Positions 6,608-13,722 of a stretch of DNA of 18,516 bases are shown here, one piece after another. Position 1 is the first letter of the stretch; every line of letters begins with the position of its first letter. The notes below the pieces were generated by a model, which made no database searches, was not told the origin of the DNA, and was given only the letters and a program-made list of their open reading frames with translations. The stretch is from DATHSN01 sp035464115. Lineage in GTDB: Bacteria; Actinomycetota; Acidimicrobiia; Acidimicrobiales; SKKL01. The stretch spans positions 1 through 18,516 of the forward strand of contig DATHSN010000378.1 in the NCBI GenBank assembly GCA_035464115.1, written 5' to 3'. The translations under genes were made by a program, and so were the position numbers.

Positions 6608-7644
6608 GCGAAGAGCACGGCGAGGAAGACAGGGGTGGTGAGGGCGTAGACGGGCCAGCGTCGCCACCGCTGGCCGAGCAACCACCCGCAGAGCAGCACG
6701 CCGGCGGCGAGGACGCCCCACACCACCGCCGGGCCGAGGGCGTCGGGGTCGCCGCCGAGGCCCTCGCCGAAGCCCTCGTCGACCGGGGCGGCCAGCTCGA
6801 TGTCGTCGCCGTCGTCGTCGGACCCGTCCTCGTCGGGGAGCTCCACGATCGGGGGCACGGTGGTGGGGGTGGGCGGGGCCGGCTCGATCTCCTCTTCGAG
6901 GAGGGCGGTGACGATGATCCGCTGGCGCGAGCTGAACTTGGGGTGGCAGGCGCTGAGCGTGAGCCGGTTGTCGCCGAAGTCGTCGAGGACCTCGACCGCG
7001 GTCGGGGGCACGATGAAGTGACCGAGCTCGACGCTCTCGTCGTCGGGGTCGGGGTGGGCCATCACCCGGTAGGTGAACGAGCCCTGGAGGGTGTCGACGA
7101 TGATCGGGTCGCCCGGGCGGAGCTGATCGATGTCGTGGAACGGTTGGCCGTAGGTGGTGCGGTGCCCGGCGATGGCGGCGTTGCCGGCCTGGCCGGGGAG
7201 CGGGGTCGACGGGAAGTGCCCCGGCCCGAGCTTGAGGTCGCTCACGCCGACGCCGTACACCACCGTCTGGTCGACGCCGATCGTGGGCATGCGGATCCGG
7301 GCGATCGGGTCGCCGTTCACGGGCGCCAGCGCGGCGAGGACCTCGGGATCGATCGTCGTGGTGGTGGGGGCGACCGTGGTGGTCGGGGCGGTGGTGCTCG
7401 GCCCGCTGGTGGTGGGCGGGGGGACCGTGGTCGGGGCGACCGTGGTCGTCGGCGCGTCGCCCACCTCGGCGAGTCGCTCGGCGAACTCGTCCTCGAGGCG
7501 GTCCTGGGCCCGGGCCTGCTGGATCCCCGTGCCCCAGAGCTGGTAGCCGACGAAGAGCAGCAGCACCAGGCCCACGCCGATGAGGGTCCGCCCCACACCG
7601 CCCACCACCTGGGCCACGCGCCGGCTCATCCTGGGAAGGGCCAC
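6568..7644 (-). CDS. Class E-type sortase with C-terminal membrane helices
   Basis: A 358-residue sortase. It has an N-terminal anchor helix (about 18-37), a Thr/Pro-rich linker (65-97), then the sortase barrel with catalytic H161 (IAGHRTTYG), C233 (TLSACHPKF) and Arg in SSRQR (240 or 242). After an acidic spacer (EDGSDDDGDD) there are two more helices (about 306-324 and 331-354), so the protein spans the membrane three times. The TLSACHP signature and long linker resemble actinobacterial class E enzymes. Substrate and sorting motif are unknown. Two starts fit: GTG at 7642-7644, eight bases after a TACCCT box (leaderless), or ATG at 7627-7629; neither has a clear ribosome site. The two septum-domain lipoprotein genes follow. 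Confidence 0.88.
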   Translation of the reverse strand: MALPRMSRRVAQVVGGVGRTLIGVGLVLLLFVGYQLWGTGIQQARAQDRLEDEFAERLAEVGDAPTTTVAPTTVPPPTTSGPSTTAPTTTVAPTTTTIDPEVLAALAPVNGDPIARIRMPTIGVDQTVVYGVGVSDLKLGPGHFPSTPLPGQAGNAAIAGHRTTYGQPFHDIDQLRPGDPIIVDTLQGSFTYRVMAHPDPDDESVELGHFIVPPTAVEVLDDFGDNRLTLSACHPKFSSRQRIIVTALLEEEIEPAPPTPTTVPPIVELPDEDGSDDDGDDIELAAPVDEGFGEGLGGDPDALGPAVVWGVLAAGVLLCGWLLGQRWRRWPVYALTTPVFLAVLFACFFYVDLLLPAY

Positions 7645-7652
7645 GACGGAGC

Positions 7653-7658
7653 AGGGTA
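7653..7658 (-). promoter_or_regulatory. Predicted -10 box (TACCCT) of the sortase operon
   Basis: The minus strand reads CCGGTACCCT (7662 to 7653). TACCCT lies eight bases before the GTG start, favouring that start and a leaderless message. It forms the left arm of a 10-bp inverted repeat shared with the ccmA promoter. No good -35 was found. Confidence 0.45.
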
Positions 7659-7701
7659 CCGGCGCGGTCCGCGTCGTCCCGGTCACCCCCCGTCGCCCGC
7701 C

Positions 7702-7731
7702 TTGGTCCACATCGTGGGCCACCGGTACCCT
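7702..7731 (+). promoter_or_regulatory. Predicted promoter of the ccm operon
   Basis: TTGGTC at 7702-7707, an 18-bp spacer, and TACCCT at 7726-7731. The predicted start of transcription falls about five bases before the ccmA ATG, leaving no room for a ribosome site, so the message is nearly leaderless. This is pattern-based. Confidence 0.5.
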
Positions 7732-7743
7732 CACGTCGTCGCC

Positions 7744-8436
7744 ATGGAGCCCGTCGTCCACCTTCGCGCCGCGGTCTCCCTCCTCGGGCGCTTCCCCGCC
7801 CTCGCCGGCGTCGACCTCGACGTGGCGCACGGTGAGATCGTCTTGGTGCAGGGACCGAACGGAGCCGGCAAGACCACCTTGTTGCGCGCCTGCGCCGGGT
7901 TGGTCCCGGTGGTGGCCGGTGAGGCGCGGGTGCTGGGTCACGACCTGCGGGTCGACCGGCGCGCCGTGCGCACCCGCGTCGGCCTGCTCGCCCCCGGGCC
8001 GGCGCTCTACGACGAGCTCACCGTCGCCGACAACCTGGCGTTCTGGACCCGTGCCGCCCGGGCCGACCGCGCCGACGCCGACGTGGCCATGGACCGCCTC
8101 GGCCTCGCCGGCCGGCTGCGCGACGTGCCGGTCGGTCGCTTGTCCACCGGCCAGCGCCGGCGGGTCGCCATCGCCGTGCTCGTGGCCCGCCGACCCGAGC
8201 TGTGGCTGCTCGACGAGCCGCACGCCGGCCTCGACCACGAGGGTCGCGACCTGCTCGACGAGCTGGTCCGCGACGCCGCCGCGGCGGGCGCCACCGTGCT
8301 GGTCGCCTCCCACGAGCTCGAGCGGGCCCACGCCCTCGCCGCCCGTCGGGTCGTGGTGGCCGGCGGGGTCGTCGCCGCCGACGAGCGCACCCCCGGTGGG
8401 CCGTCGCCCAGGGAGGACGCCGCCGGTGTGGCGTGA
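7744..8436 (+). CDS. ccmA: Haem ABC transporter ATP-binding protein CcmA
   Basis: A 230-residue ABC ATPase. It shows Walker A GPNGAGKTT (37-45), a Q-loop region near 80-90 (VGLLAPGPALYDEL), signature LSTGQRRRV (133-141), Walker B LWLLDEPHAGLD (153-164) and the switch His in ASHELE. On its own this would be a generic ABC ATPase; the call comes from its place as first gene of a ccmABCDEFGH operon, immediately overlapping ccmB by 11 bp. In System I, CcmA with CcmB and CcmC uses ATP to release haem-loaded CcmE. It acts on the cytoplasmic face. The ATG is the first in-frame start after the promoter. Confidence 0.93.
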   Translation: MEPVVHLRAAVSLLGRFPALAGVDLDVAHGEIVLVQGPNGAGKTTLLRACAGLVPVVAGEARVLGHDLRVDRRAVRTRVGLLAPGPALYDELTVADNLAFWTRAARADRADADVAMDRLGLAGRLRDVPVGRLSTGQRRRVAIAVLVARRPELWLLDEPHAGLDHEGRDLLDELVRDAAAAGATVLVASHELERAHALAARRVVVAGGVVAADERTPGGPSPREDAAGVA

Positions 8437-9094
8437 CGCGGCGCTCGTCGCCGGCAAGGACCTGCGCCTCGAGGCGCGCTCGCGGGTGGCCACCAACCAG
8501 CTGGCGCCGTTCGCGCTGTTGGTCCTCGTGCTGTTCGCCTTCGCCCTCGACCCCGACCGGGGCATCCTCGAGCGGGCCACCGCCGGCCTCTACTGGGTGG
8601 CGGTGCTGTTCAGCGCCGTGCTCGCGGTGGAGCGCTCGTTCGCGGTCGAGTCGGGCGACGGCGTGCGCGACGCGCTGCGGCTCTCGGGCATCGAGCCCGC
8701 CGGGTTCTTCCTCGGCAAGGTCGGCGCCCTCGCGGCGCTCCTCCTCGCCCTCGAGGTGCTGCTGCTCGGTGGCGTGGTGCTCTTCTACGACCGCGAGCTC
8801 ACCGGGTGGCTCCTGCTCGTCGCCACCACGCTGGCCGCGACCGCAGCGATCGCGGCCGCCGGTACGCTCTATGGCGTGCTGGCGGCCGGCCTCAGGGTGC
8901 GAGAGACCCTCCTGCCCCTCCTGCTCCTCCCCGTCCTGGCGCCGGTGCTCATCGGCGCCACCCGGGCCTTCGAAGCCGCGTTCGCGGGCACCAGCGCCGA
9001 GGGCTGGCCCTGGACGGGGCTCATCACCGTGTTCGCCGTCGTCTACCTCGCCGTGGGCTCGCTGGCCTTCGGCACCCTCATGGAGGAGTCGTGA
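8426..9094 (+). CDS. ccmB: Haem exporter membrane subunit CcmB
   Basis: A 222-residue integral membrane protein, matching the usual CcmB length (about 220). It shows about six helices, an N-terminal segment KDLRLEARSR preceding helix one, and the cytoplasmic loop ERSFAVESGDGVRDALRLSG after helix two, the likely contact with CcmA. The GTG start lies inside the end of ccmA and has GGGAGG at 8411-8416 nine bases upstream. It pairs with CcmA as the permease of the complex that acts on holo-CcmE. The gene stops in a GTGA overlap with ccmC. Confidence 0.9.
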   Translation: MWRDAALVAGKDLRLEARSRVATNQLAPFALLVLVLFAFALDPDRGILERATAGLYWVAVLFSAVLAVERSFAVESGDGVRDALRLSGIEPAGFFLGKVGALAALLLALEVLLLGGVVLFYDRELTGWLLLVATTLAATAAIAAAGTLYGVLAAGLRVRETLLPLLLLPVLAPVLIGATRAFEAAFAGTSAEGWPWTGLITVFAVVYLAVGSLAFGTLMEES

Positions 9095-9900
9095 TCACCG
9101 CCCCCGAGTCCACGGGCTCACCGGCCACCCGGGTGCTCGGCGCCGTCACCCTCGGCGGCGTCGCCCTGCTGGTGTTCTTCGCGTTCGTGGTCAGTCCGGC
9201 CGACCTCGTCCAGGGCGACTCGGTGCGGCTCATGTACGTGCACGTGCCGTCGGCGTGGACCGCCTACGCCATGTGCGCCATCGCCACCGGGGCGAGCATC
9301 CGCTACCTCCGCAAGGGCACCGACGGGGCCGACATCACCGCGCACGCCGCGGTCGAGATCGCCGCGGTGTTCACCGCCCTCACCCTCGTCACCGGGTCGG
9401 TCTGGGGCCGCCCCACGTGGGGCGTCTACTGGGTGTGGGACGCCCGGCTCACCACCACCGCGCTGCTCATGTTGCTGCTCCTCGGCTACCTCGCCATCCG
9501 CCAGGTCGACGCCGCCCCCGAGGTGCGGGCCAAGCGGGCCTCGGTGGTCGGGGTGCTGCTCGTGCCCAACGTCATCCTCGTGCACCAGTCGGTGGAGTGG
9601 TGGCGGAGCCTGCACCAGGACCCCACGGTGCTCGCCCGCGATCTCGACCCCAAGATCGACGGCATGATGCTGTTCACCCTCATGCTCGGCGTGGCCGTGT
9701 TCAGCCTGATCGCGGCGTGGCTCCTCATCCACCGCTTCCGGCTCGCGTGGCTCGAGCGCCAGGTCGAGGCGTCGGGGCTCGACGACGCCATCGAGGCCCG
9801 CCGGGCCGAGGCCCTGGCCCACGCCGAGGCCGTCACCACCGCACCGTCGGAACCCACCCGGTCCGAACCGACCGCCGACGAACCCGGGGTGGCCCGATGA
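9091..9900 (+). CDS. ccmC: Haem handling protein CcmC (WWD domain)
   Basis: A 269-residue protein of the haem-handling family. It has the tryptophan-rich WWD segment WGVYWVWDARLTT (110-122) on the extracytoplasmic side and two conserved histidines that ligate haem: H51 in MYVHVPSAW and H165 in LVHQSVEWW. Six helices are visible. CcmC presents haem to CcmE and is sufficient for covalent attachment of haem to it in proteobacteria. The C-terminal tail after residue 230 (charged, then TAPSEPTRSEPTADEP) is longer than in Escherichia coli and probably cytoplasmic. The GTG start overlaps the ccmB stop (GTGA) and follows GGAGGAG. It ends in ATGA, overlapping ccmD. Confidence 0.95.
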   Translation: MITAPESTGSPATRVLGAVTLGGVALLVFFAFVVSPADLVQGDSVRLMYVHVPSAWTAYAMCAIATGASIRYLRKGTDGADITAHAAVEIAAVFTALTLVTGSVWGRPTWGVYWVWDARLTTTALLMLLLLGYLAIRQVDAAPEVRAKRASVVGVLLVPNVILVHQSVEWWRSLHQDPTVLARDLDPKIDGMMLFTLMLGVAVFSLIAAWLLIHRFRLAWLERQVEASGLDDAIEARRAEALAHAEAVTTAPSEPTRSEPTADEPGVAR

Positions 9901-10034
9901 GCCACCTCCCCTACGTCCTCGTCGGGTGGGGCATCGTGCTCACCACCCTCGGCACCTACGCCGCCCGACTCGTCCTGCGTGGCCGGCAGCTCAGCCGGCA
10001 GGTCCCCCCGGAGCGTCGTCGATGGGCGAGCTGA
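9897..10034 (+). CDS. ccmD: Small membrane protein CcmD
   Basis: A 45-residue protein with one transmembrane helix (YVLVGWGIVLTTLGTYAARLV) followed by a basic cytoplasmic tail (RGRQLSRQVPPERRR). This is the length and topology of CcmD, which helps release holo-CcmE from the CcmABC complex. Sequence conservation of CcmD is low, so the call rests mostly on position between ccmC and ccmE. It overlaps ccmC by four bases (ATGA) and ccmE by 13 bases. Confidence 0.8.
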   Translation: MSHLPYVLVGWGIVLTTLGTYAARLVLRGRQLSRQVPPERRRWAS

Positions 10035-10597
10035 ACGCCGATCCCACCCCTGTCCCCGATCTCACCCCGCGCACCGGTCCCGCGCCCCGGCGCCGTCGGC
10101 GCAACGTCCCCGCGCTGTTGGCCGTCGGCCTCGTGCTGGCCGGGCTGCTCGTCGTGGTGTTCAACGGCCTCGGCGACGCCACCCTCTTCTTCCGCAACGC
10201 CGACGAGGCCGTCGAGCAGCGCGCCGAGCTCGTCGACCGGCGCTTCCGCCTCCAGGGCGTCGTCGACGGCGAGTCGATCCGCTCGAGCCCCGTGGGAGCC
10301 GACTTCGTCGTCACCTACAACGGCGTCGACGTCACCGTCGCCCACCAGGGCGACCCGCCCCAGCTGTTCCAGGCCGGCATCCCCGTGGTGCTCGAGGGCA
10401 GCTGGATCCGTGTCGGCGACTCCGACGTCCCCGGCCCCGCCGCCGACCTGCCCACCGACGGCGGCTGGTACTTCGCGTCCGACCGCATGCTGGTGAAGCA
10501 CACCGAGGTCTACATCGAGGACAACCCCGAACGGGTGTCCGACTACGGCGAGGGGCCCCTCGCCGAGGATCCCGCCGTCGACCCCGACGAGGGGTGA
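10022..10597 (+). CDS. ccmE: Haem chaperone CcmE
   Basis: A 191-residue haem chaperone. A cytoplasmic basic N-terminus (PRRRRRN) leads to one anchor helix (30-48), then the OB-fold beta domain (about 70-160) with RFRLQGVV and FVVTYNGVDVTV. The haem attachment site is H160 with Y164, in VKHTEVYIED; this is the H-x3-Y arrangement seen in CcmE, rather than the C-x3-Y variant. The N-terminal cytoplasmic part is longer than in Escherichia coli, and the acidic C-terminal tail (AEDPAVDPDEG) is flexible. CcmE binds haem covalently and passes it to CcmF. The gene begins inside ccmD and ends 7 bp before ccmF. Confidence 0.94.
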   Translation: MGELNADPTPVPDLTPRTGPAPRRRRRNVPALLAVGLVLAGLLVVVFNGLGDATLFFRNADEAVEQRAELVDRRFRLQGVVDGESIRSSPVGADFVVTYNGVDVTVAHQGDPPQLFQAGIPVVLEGSWIRVGDSDVPGPAADLPTDGGWYFASDRMLVKHTEVYIEDNPERVSDYGEGPLAEDPAVDPDEG

Positions 10598-10604
10598 GCG
10601 CGCC

Positions 10605-12641
10605 GTGAACGCCACGCTCGGCACCGCCGGCGTCATCCTCGGGCTCCTCGGCGCGCTGTTCGGCGCCGTCACGCTCCTCGTGGGGCTGGTGCGCCACCAG
10701 CCGGCCCGCCTGCGCCAGGCCCCCACCTACGCGGCGCTGGTCCTCGCCGGGGCGACGATCGCCACCATCGCCATGCTGCGAGCGCTCATCACCCGCGACT
10801 TCACCGTGCGCTACGTGGCCGACAACGGGTCGAGCCTCACGCCGCCGCTCTACAACTTCGCCACGCTGTGGGGCGCCCTCGAGGGCTCGATCATCTTGTG
10901 GGTGCTCGTCCTCGCCGGCTACCTCGCGCTGGTGGTGTGGAAGTTCCGCGCCCGGCTCACCGACCCGCTCGTGGGGTGGGCGCTGCTCACCATGATGGTG
11001 GTGGCTGCCTTCTTCTTCGCCCTCATGATGGGTCCCGCCGACCCGTTCGTGCGCTTCGACCCGCCGCCCGGTTACGACGGGCCCGGCCCCAACCCGCTGC
11101 TGCAGAACCACCCCCTCATGGCGTTCCACCCGCCGATGCTCTACCTGGGCTACGTCGGGTTCACCGTGCCGTTCGCCTTCGCCATCGCCGCCCTGGTCAC
11201 CGGTCGGGTCGGCGAGGGCTGGCTGGTCGCGACCCGGCGCTGGACCCTGTTCGCCTGGGGCTTCCTCACCAGCGGCATCATCCTCGGCGCCTGGTGGGCC
11301 TACGAGGTGCTCGGCTGGGGTGGCTACTGGGCGTGGGACCCGGTCGAGAACGCCTCGTTCCTCCCGTGGCTCACCGCCACCGCCTATCTCCACTCGGTCA
11401 TGGTCCAGGAGCGCCGCGGCATGCTGCGGGTCTGGAACCTGTCGCTGCTCTGCGCCACGTTCGCGCTCACCATCCTCGGCACGTTCATCACCCGCTCCGG
11501 GGTGCTCGACTCGGTGCACGCCTTCACCGAGGGCAGCATGGGGCCGGTCCTGCTCGGGTTCTTCGCCGTCATCGTGCTGGTGTCGGTCGGGCTCATCGGA
11601 TGGCGCGGCGATCGGCTCCGCTCACCGGGATCGATCGACTCGCCGGTGTCGCGCGAGGGCGCGTTCCTCGCGAACAACGTGCTGTTCGGGGCGTTCGCGT
11701 TCGTGGTGCTGCTCGGCACCGTGTTCCCGCTGCTCATCGAGGCGTGGAACGACGACCGCATCTCGGTGGGCGAGCCCTACTTCGACCGCATGGCCGTGCC
11801 CATCGGGCTGGCCCTCCTGTTCATGATGGCCGTCGCCCCGGTGCTGCCGTGGCGGGCCACCAACACCGAGGTGCTCGCCACCCGCCTGCAGTGGCCGGCG
11901 TGGGTGGGCGTCGGCGCCCTGGTGGTGGCCGTCGCCCTCGGCCAGACCGGCCTCGGCACCCTGCTCGGCTACGGGCTGGCCGGCTTCGCCGCCGGCTCGG
12001 CGCTGCGCCAGATCGTGCTCGCCACCCGCCGCCAGGGCTGGCGCGGCTTCGTCGGGCGGGCCAACGGCGGCATGATCGTCCACCTCGGGGTCATCCTCAT
12101 CGGCGTGGCCATCATCGCCTCCAACGCCAACCTCACGTCGCGCGAGCTCACCCTCGCCCCGGGTGAGTCGGCGGTGGTGCACGGCCACACCCTCACCTAC
12201 GAGGGCATCGAGGTCGTCGACCTCGGCCGCAAGATCCAGACCCGCGCCGCCGTCCGCATCGACGGTGGTCAGGTCTACGAGCCGGCCATCTCCGACTTCG
12301 TCCTCACCGGCCAGCGCATCGGCACGCCGTCGGTGCGCACCACCTGGCGCGACGACATCGCCCTCACCCTGCTCGACGTGCCCGCCGACCCCGCCGACCC
12401 CGCCACCATCCGCGCCGTCGTCCAGCCCCTCATCGTGTGGCTCTGGATCGGCGGCGGGGTCATCGCGCTGGGCACGATCCTCGCCGCCTTCCCCGGCGGT
12501 CGGCGTCGCCCCACCGACCCCGTGTCGGCCCCGGTGGCCGCGGGCACCGGCGCTCCGCGAGGTGCCGAGCCGTCCACCCCCGACGCCCCGCCCGCCGACG
12601 ATCGCGACCCCATCGCCGTCCCCGGAGGAGGTGGGGCGTGA
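10605..12641 (+). CDS. ccmF: Cytochrome c haem lyase subunit CcmF
   Basis: A 678-residue polytopic protein, the usual size for CcmF. It has the WWD domain WGGYWAWDPVENASFLPWL (238-256), and the expected histidines: H175 in FHPPMLYLGYVG, H263 in AYLHSVMVQERRG, H305 in GVLDSVHAFTEG, and H493 in GGMIVHLGVI. These ligate haem b and the incoming haem from CcmE. A large extracytoplasmic domain near 510-605 precedes the last helix. The C-terminal tail is Pro/Asp-rich. CcmF with CcmH and CcmI attaches haem to the apocytochrome CxxCH motif. GTG start with GAGGGG upstream; it ends in a GTGA overlap with ccmG. Confidence 0.96.
   Translation: MNATLGTAGVILGLLGALFGAVTLLVGLVRHQPARLRQAPTYAALVLAGATIATIAMLRALITRDFTVRYVADNGSSLTPPLYNFATLWGALEGSIILWVLVLAGYLALVVWKFRARLTDPLVGWALLTMMVVAAFFFALMMGPADPFVRFDPPPGYDGPGPNPLLQNHPLMAFHPPMLYLGYVGFTVPFAFAIAALVTGRVGEGWLVATRRWTLFAWGFLTSGIILGAWWAYEVLGWGGYWAWDPVENASFLPWLTATAYLHSVMVQERRGMLRVWNLSLLCATFALTILGTFITRSGVLDSVHAFTEGSMGPVLLGFFAVIVLVSVGLIGWRGDRLRSPGSIDSPVSREGAFLANNVLFGAFAFVVLLGTVFPLLIEAWNDDRISVGEPYFDRMAVPIGLALLFMMAVAPVLPWRATNTEVLATRLQWPAWVGVGALVVAVALGQTGLGTLLGYGLAGFAAGSALRQIVLATRRQGWRGFVGRANGGMIVHLGVILIGVAIIASNANLTSRELTLAPGESAVVHGHTLTYEGIEVVDLGRKIQTRAAVRIDGGQVYEPAISDFVLTGQRIGTPSVRTTWRDDIALTLLDVPADPADPATIRAVVQPLIVWLWIGGGVIALGTILAAFPGGRRRPTDPVSAPVAAGTGAPRGAEPSTPDAPPADDRDPIAVPGGGGA
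12624..12631 (+). promoter_or_regulatory. Strong ribosome binding site of ccmG
   Basis: GGAGGAGG, six bases upstream of the GTG, inside the end of ccmF. It fixes the ccmG start in the GTGA overlap. Confidence 0.7.
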
Positions 12642-13216
12642 GCGCCACCGACGAGCACCTCCCCGCCGACGAGGCCCGGCCGCGCACGGCGCTCGTGTCG
12701 AGCATCGTCGTGGGCGTGCTCACGCTGGCGCTGGTGGCGATCCTCGCCACCCGCGATCCCGCGGCCGACGACGTCACCGCCAGCCCGCTCGTCGGCGGCG
12801 TCGCCCCCGCCATCGAGGGCACCACGATCGACGGCGAGGCGTTCAGCCTCGACGACCTGCGGGGCCGCTGGGTGGTCGTCAACTTCTTCGCCACCTGGTG
12901 CGCACCCTGCATCGTCGAGCACCCCGAGCTGATCTCGTTCCGCGAGCGCCACGCCGCCATCGGCGACGCCGAGGTGGTCAGCGTGTCGATCAACGACCGC
13001 CCCGCCGACGTCGAGCGCTTCTTCCGCGCGAACGGCGGCGACTGGCCGGTGCTCGCCGAGGGGGTGCGCTCGGTCCCCATCGCCTGGGGCGTCACCGCCC
13101 CGCCCGAGTCGTTCCTCGTGAGCCCCCAGGGGTTCGTCGTCGCCAAGCTCACCGGCGGGGTCACCGACGCCGACCTCGAGTCGGTCCTCACCGAGGCGCG
13201 CGGGGGTGGCGGATGA
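12638..13216 (+). CDS. ccmG: Thiol-disulfide reductase CcmG/DsbE (ResA-like)
   Basis: A 192-residue membrane-anchored thioredoxin-fold protein. An anchor helix spans about residues 18-38. The thioredoxin domain carries WCAPC (C88 and C91) in FFATWCAPC, and the cis-proline region reads APPESFLVSPQG. The acidic residues after the active site (CIVEHPEL) and the glutamate in PPESF resemble the reducing ResA/CcmG group rather than oxidising DsbA proteins. It keeps apocytochrome thiols reduced for haem attachment. No CcdA or DsbD electron donor is in this window. The gene overlaps ccmF and ccmH by four bases each. Confidence 0.93.
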   Translation: MSATDEHLPADEARPRTALVSSIVVGVLTLALVAILATRDPAADDVTASPLVGGVAPAIEGTTIDGEAFSLDDLRGRWVVVNFFATWCAPCIVEHPELISFRERHAAIGDAEVVSVSINDRPADVERFFRANGGDWPVLAEGVRSVPIAWGVTAPPESFLVSPQGFVVAKLTGGVTDADLESVLTEARGGGG

Positions 13217-13722
13217 CCCCCGAGCGCCCCGCCGCCCCTCGGTCGGCTCCCGCCCGCCGTCGCCAGCTCGTCGTGTCGTGGGCGGCCGCGGGCGTCGTGG
13301 TCGTGGTCGCGCTGGCCGTGGGGCTCGCCAACGACGCGCCCCCCACCGCCGCCGAGCGGGTCCAGCAGCTCACCCGGGAGTTCGCCTGCCCCACCTGCGA
13401 CGGCCAAGCCGTCGCCGAGAGCGATGCGCTCGTGTCGCGGGAGATCCGCGCCGAGATCGCCCGTCGGGTCCAGGTCGGCCAGCCCGACGACGAGATCCGC
13501 GGCGCCCTCGCCGCCGCCTACGGCGAGGAGTTCCTGCTCACCCCGAGCGCCGGGGGCGCCTCGAGCCTGGTGTGGGTCCTCCCCGTGGTCGCGCTGGTCG
13601 TCGGCCTCGCCGTCGTCGTCGCCGTCGTGGTCCGCTCACGACCCCGCCCGGTCGACGTCTCCGACGCCGACCGACGGCTCGTCGAGCAGGCGCTGCAGAG
13701 CCGACACCCCGACCCGACGTGA
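13213..13722 (+). CDS. ccmH: Cytochrome c maturation protein CcmH
   Basis: A 169-residue protein. Signal-anchor helix about 19-40, then the CcmH domain with the redox motif FACPTCDGQAVAESDA (C59 and C62), equivalent to the RCxxC site that exchanges with apocytochrome and CcmG. The domain continues with REIRAEIARRVQVGQPDDEI and a YGEEFLLTP segment. A second helix (about 117-141) is followed by a short cytoplasmic tail. The first cysteine is preceded by Ala instead of the usual Arg. The ATG overlaps ccmG (ATGA), and its stop overlaps the next gene (GTGA). Confidence 0.93.
   Translation: MTPERPAAPRSAPARRRQLVVSWAAAGVVVVVALAVGLANDAPPTAAERVQQLTREFACPTCDGQAVAESDALVSREIRAEIARRVQVGQPDDEIRGALAAAYGEEFLLTPSAGGASSLVWVLPVVALVVGLAVVVAVVVRSRPRPVDVSDADRRLVEQALQSRHPDPT

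Larger units (their letters stand above)
7653..7731. repeat. 10-bp perfect inverted repeat spanning the divergent sortase/ccmA promoters
   Basis: AGGGTACCGG at 7653-7662 and its exact reverse complement CCGGTACCCT at 7722-7731 are separated by 59 bp. Each copy supplies the predicted -10 hexamer of one of the two divergent transcripts, and each contains the palindrome GGTACC. It may simply be two similar promoters, or a pair of binding sites for one regulator. Confidence 0.45.

Noticed and set aside
7345..7455. Repetitive GGTGGTGGGG/GACCGTGGTGGTC-like DNA that looks like a short tandem array
   Set aside because: It encodes the Thr/Pro/Val linker of the sortase, so the repetition follows from low-complexity protein; it is not a CRISPR or separate repeat element.
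6478..7743. Extension of the ccmA frame upstream, opposite the sortase gene
   Set aside because: It adds hundreds of Asp/Gly/Arg-rich residues with no ABC feature; the promoter lies just before the ATG at 7744.
7645..8580. Extension of the sortase frame upstream through ccmA and ccmB
   Set aside because: That stretch is antisense to ccmA and ccmB and low in complexity; the sortase anchor helix begins just after the chosen start.
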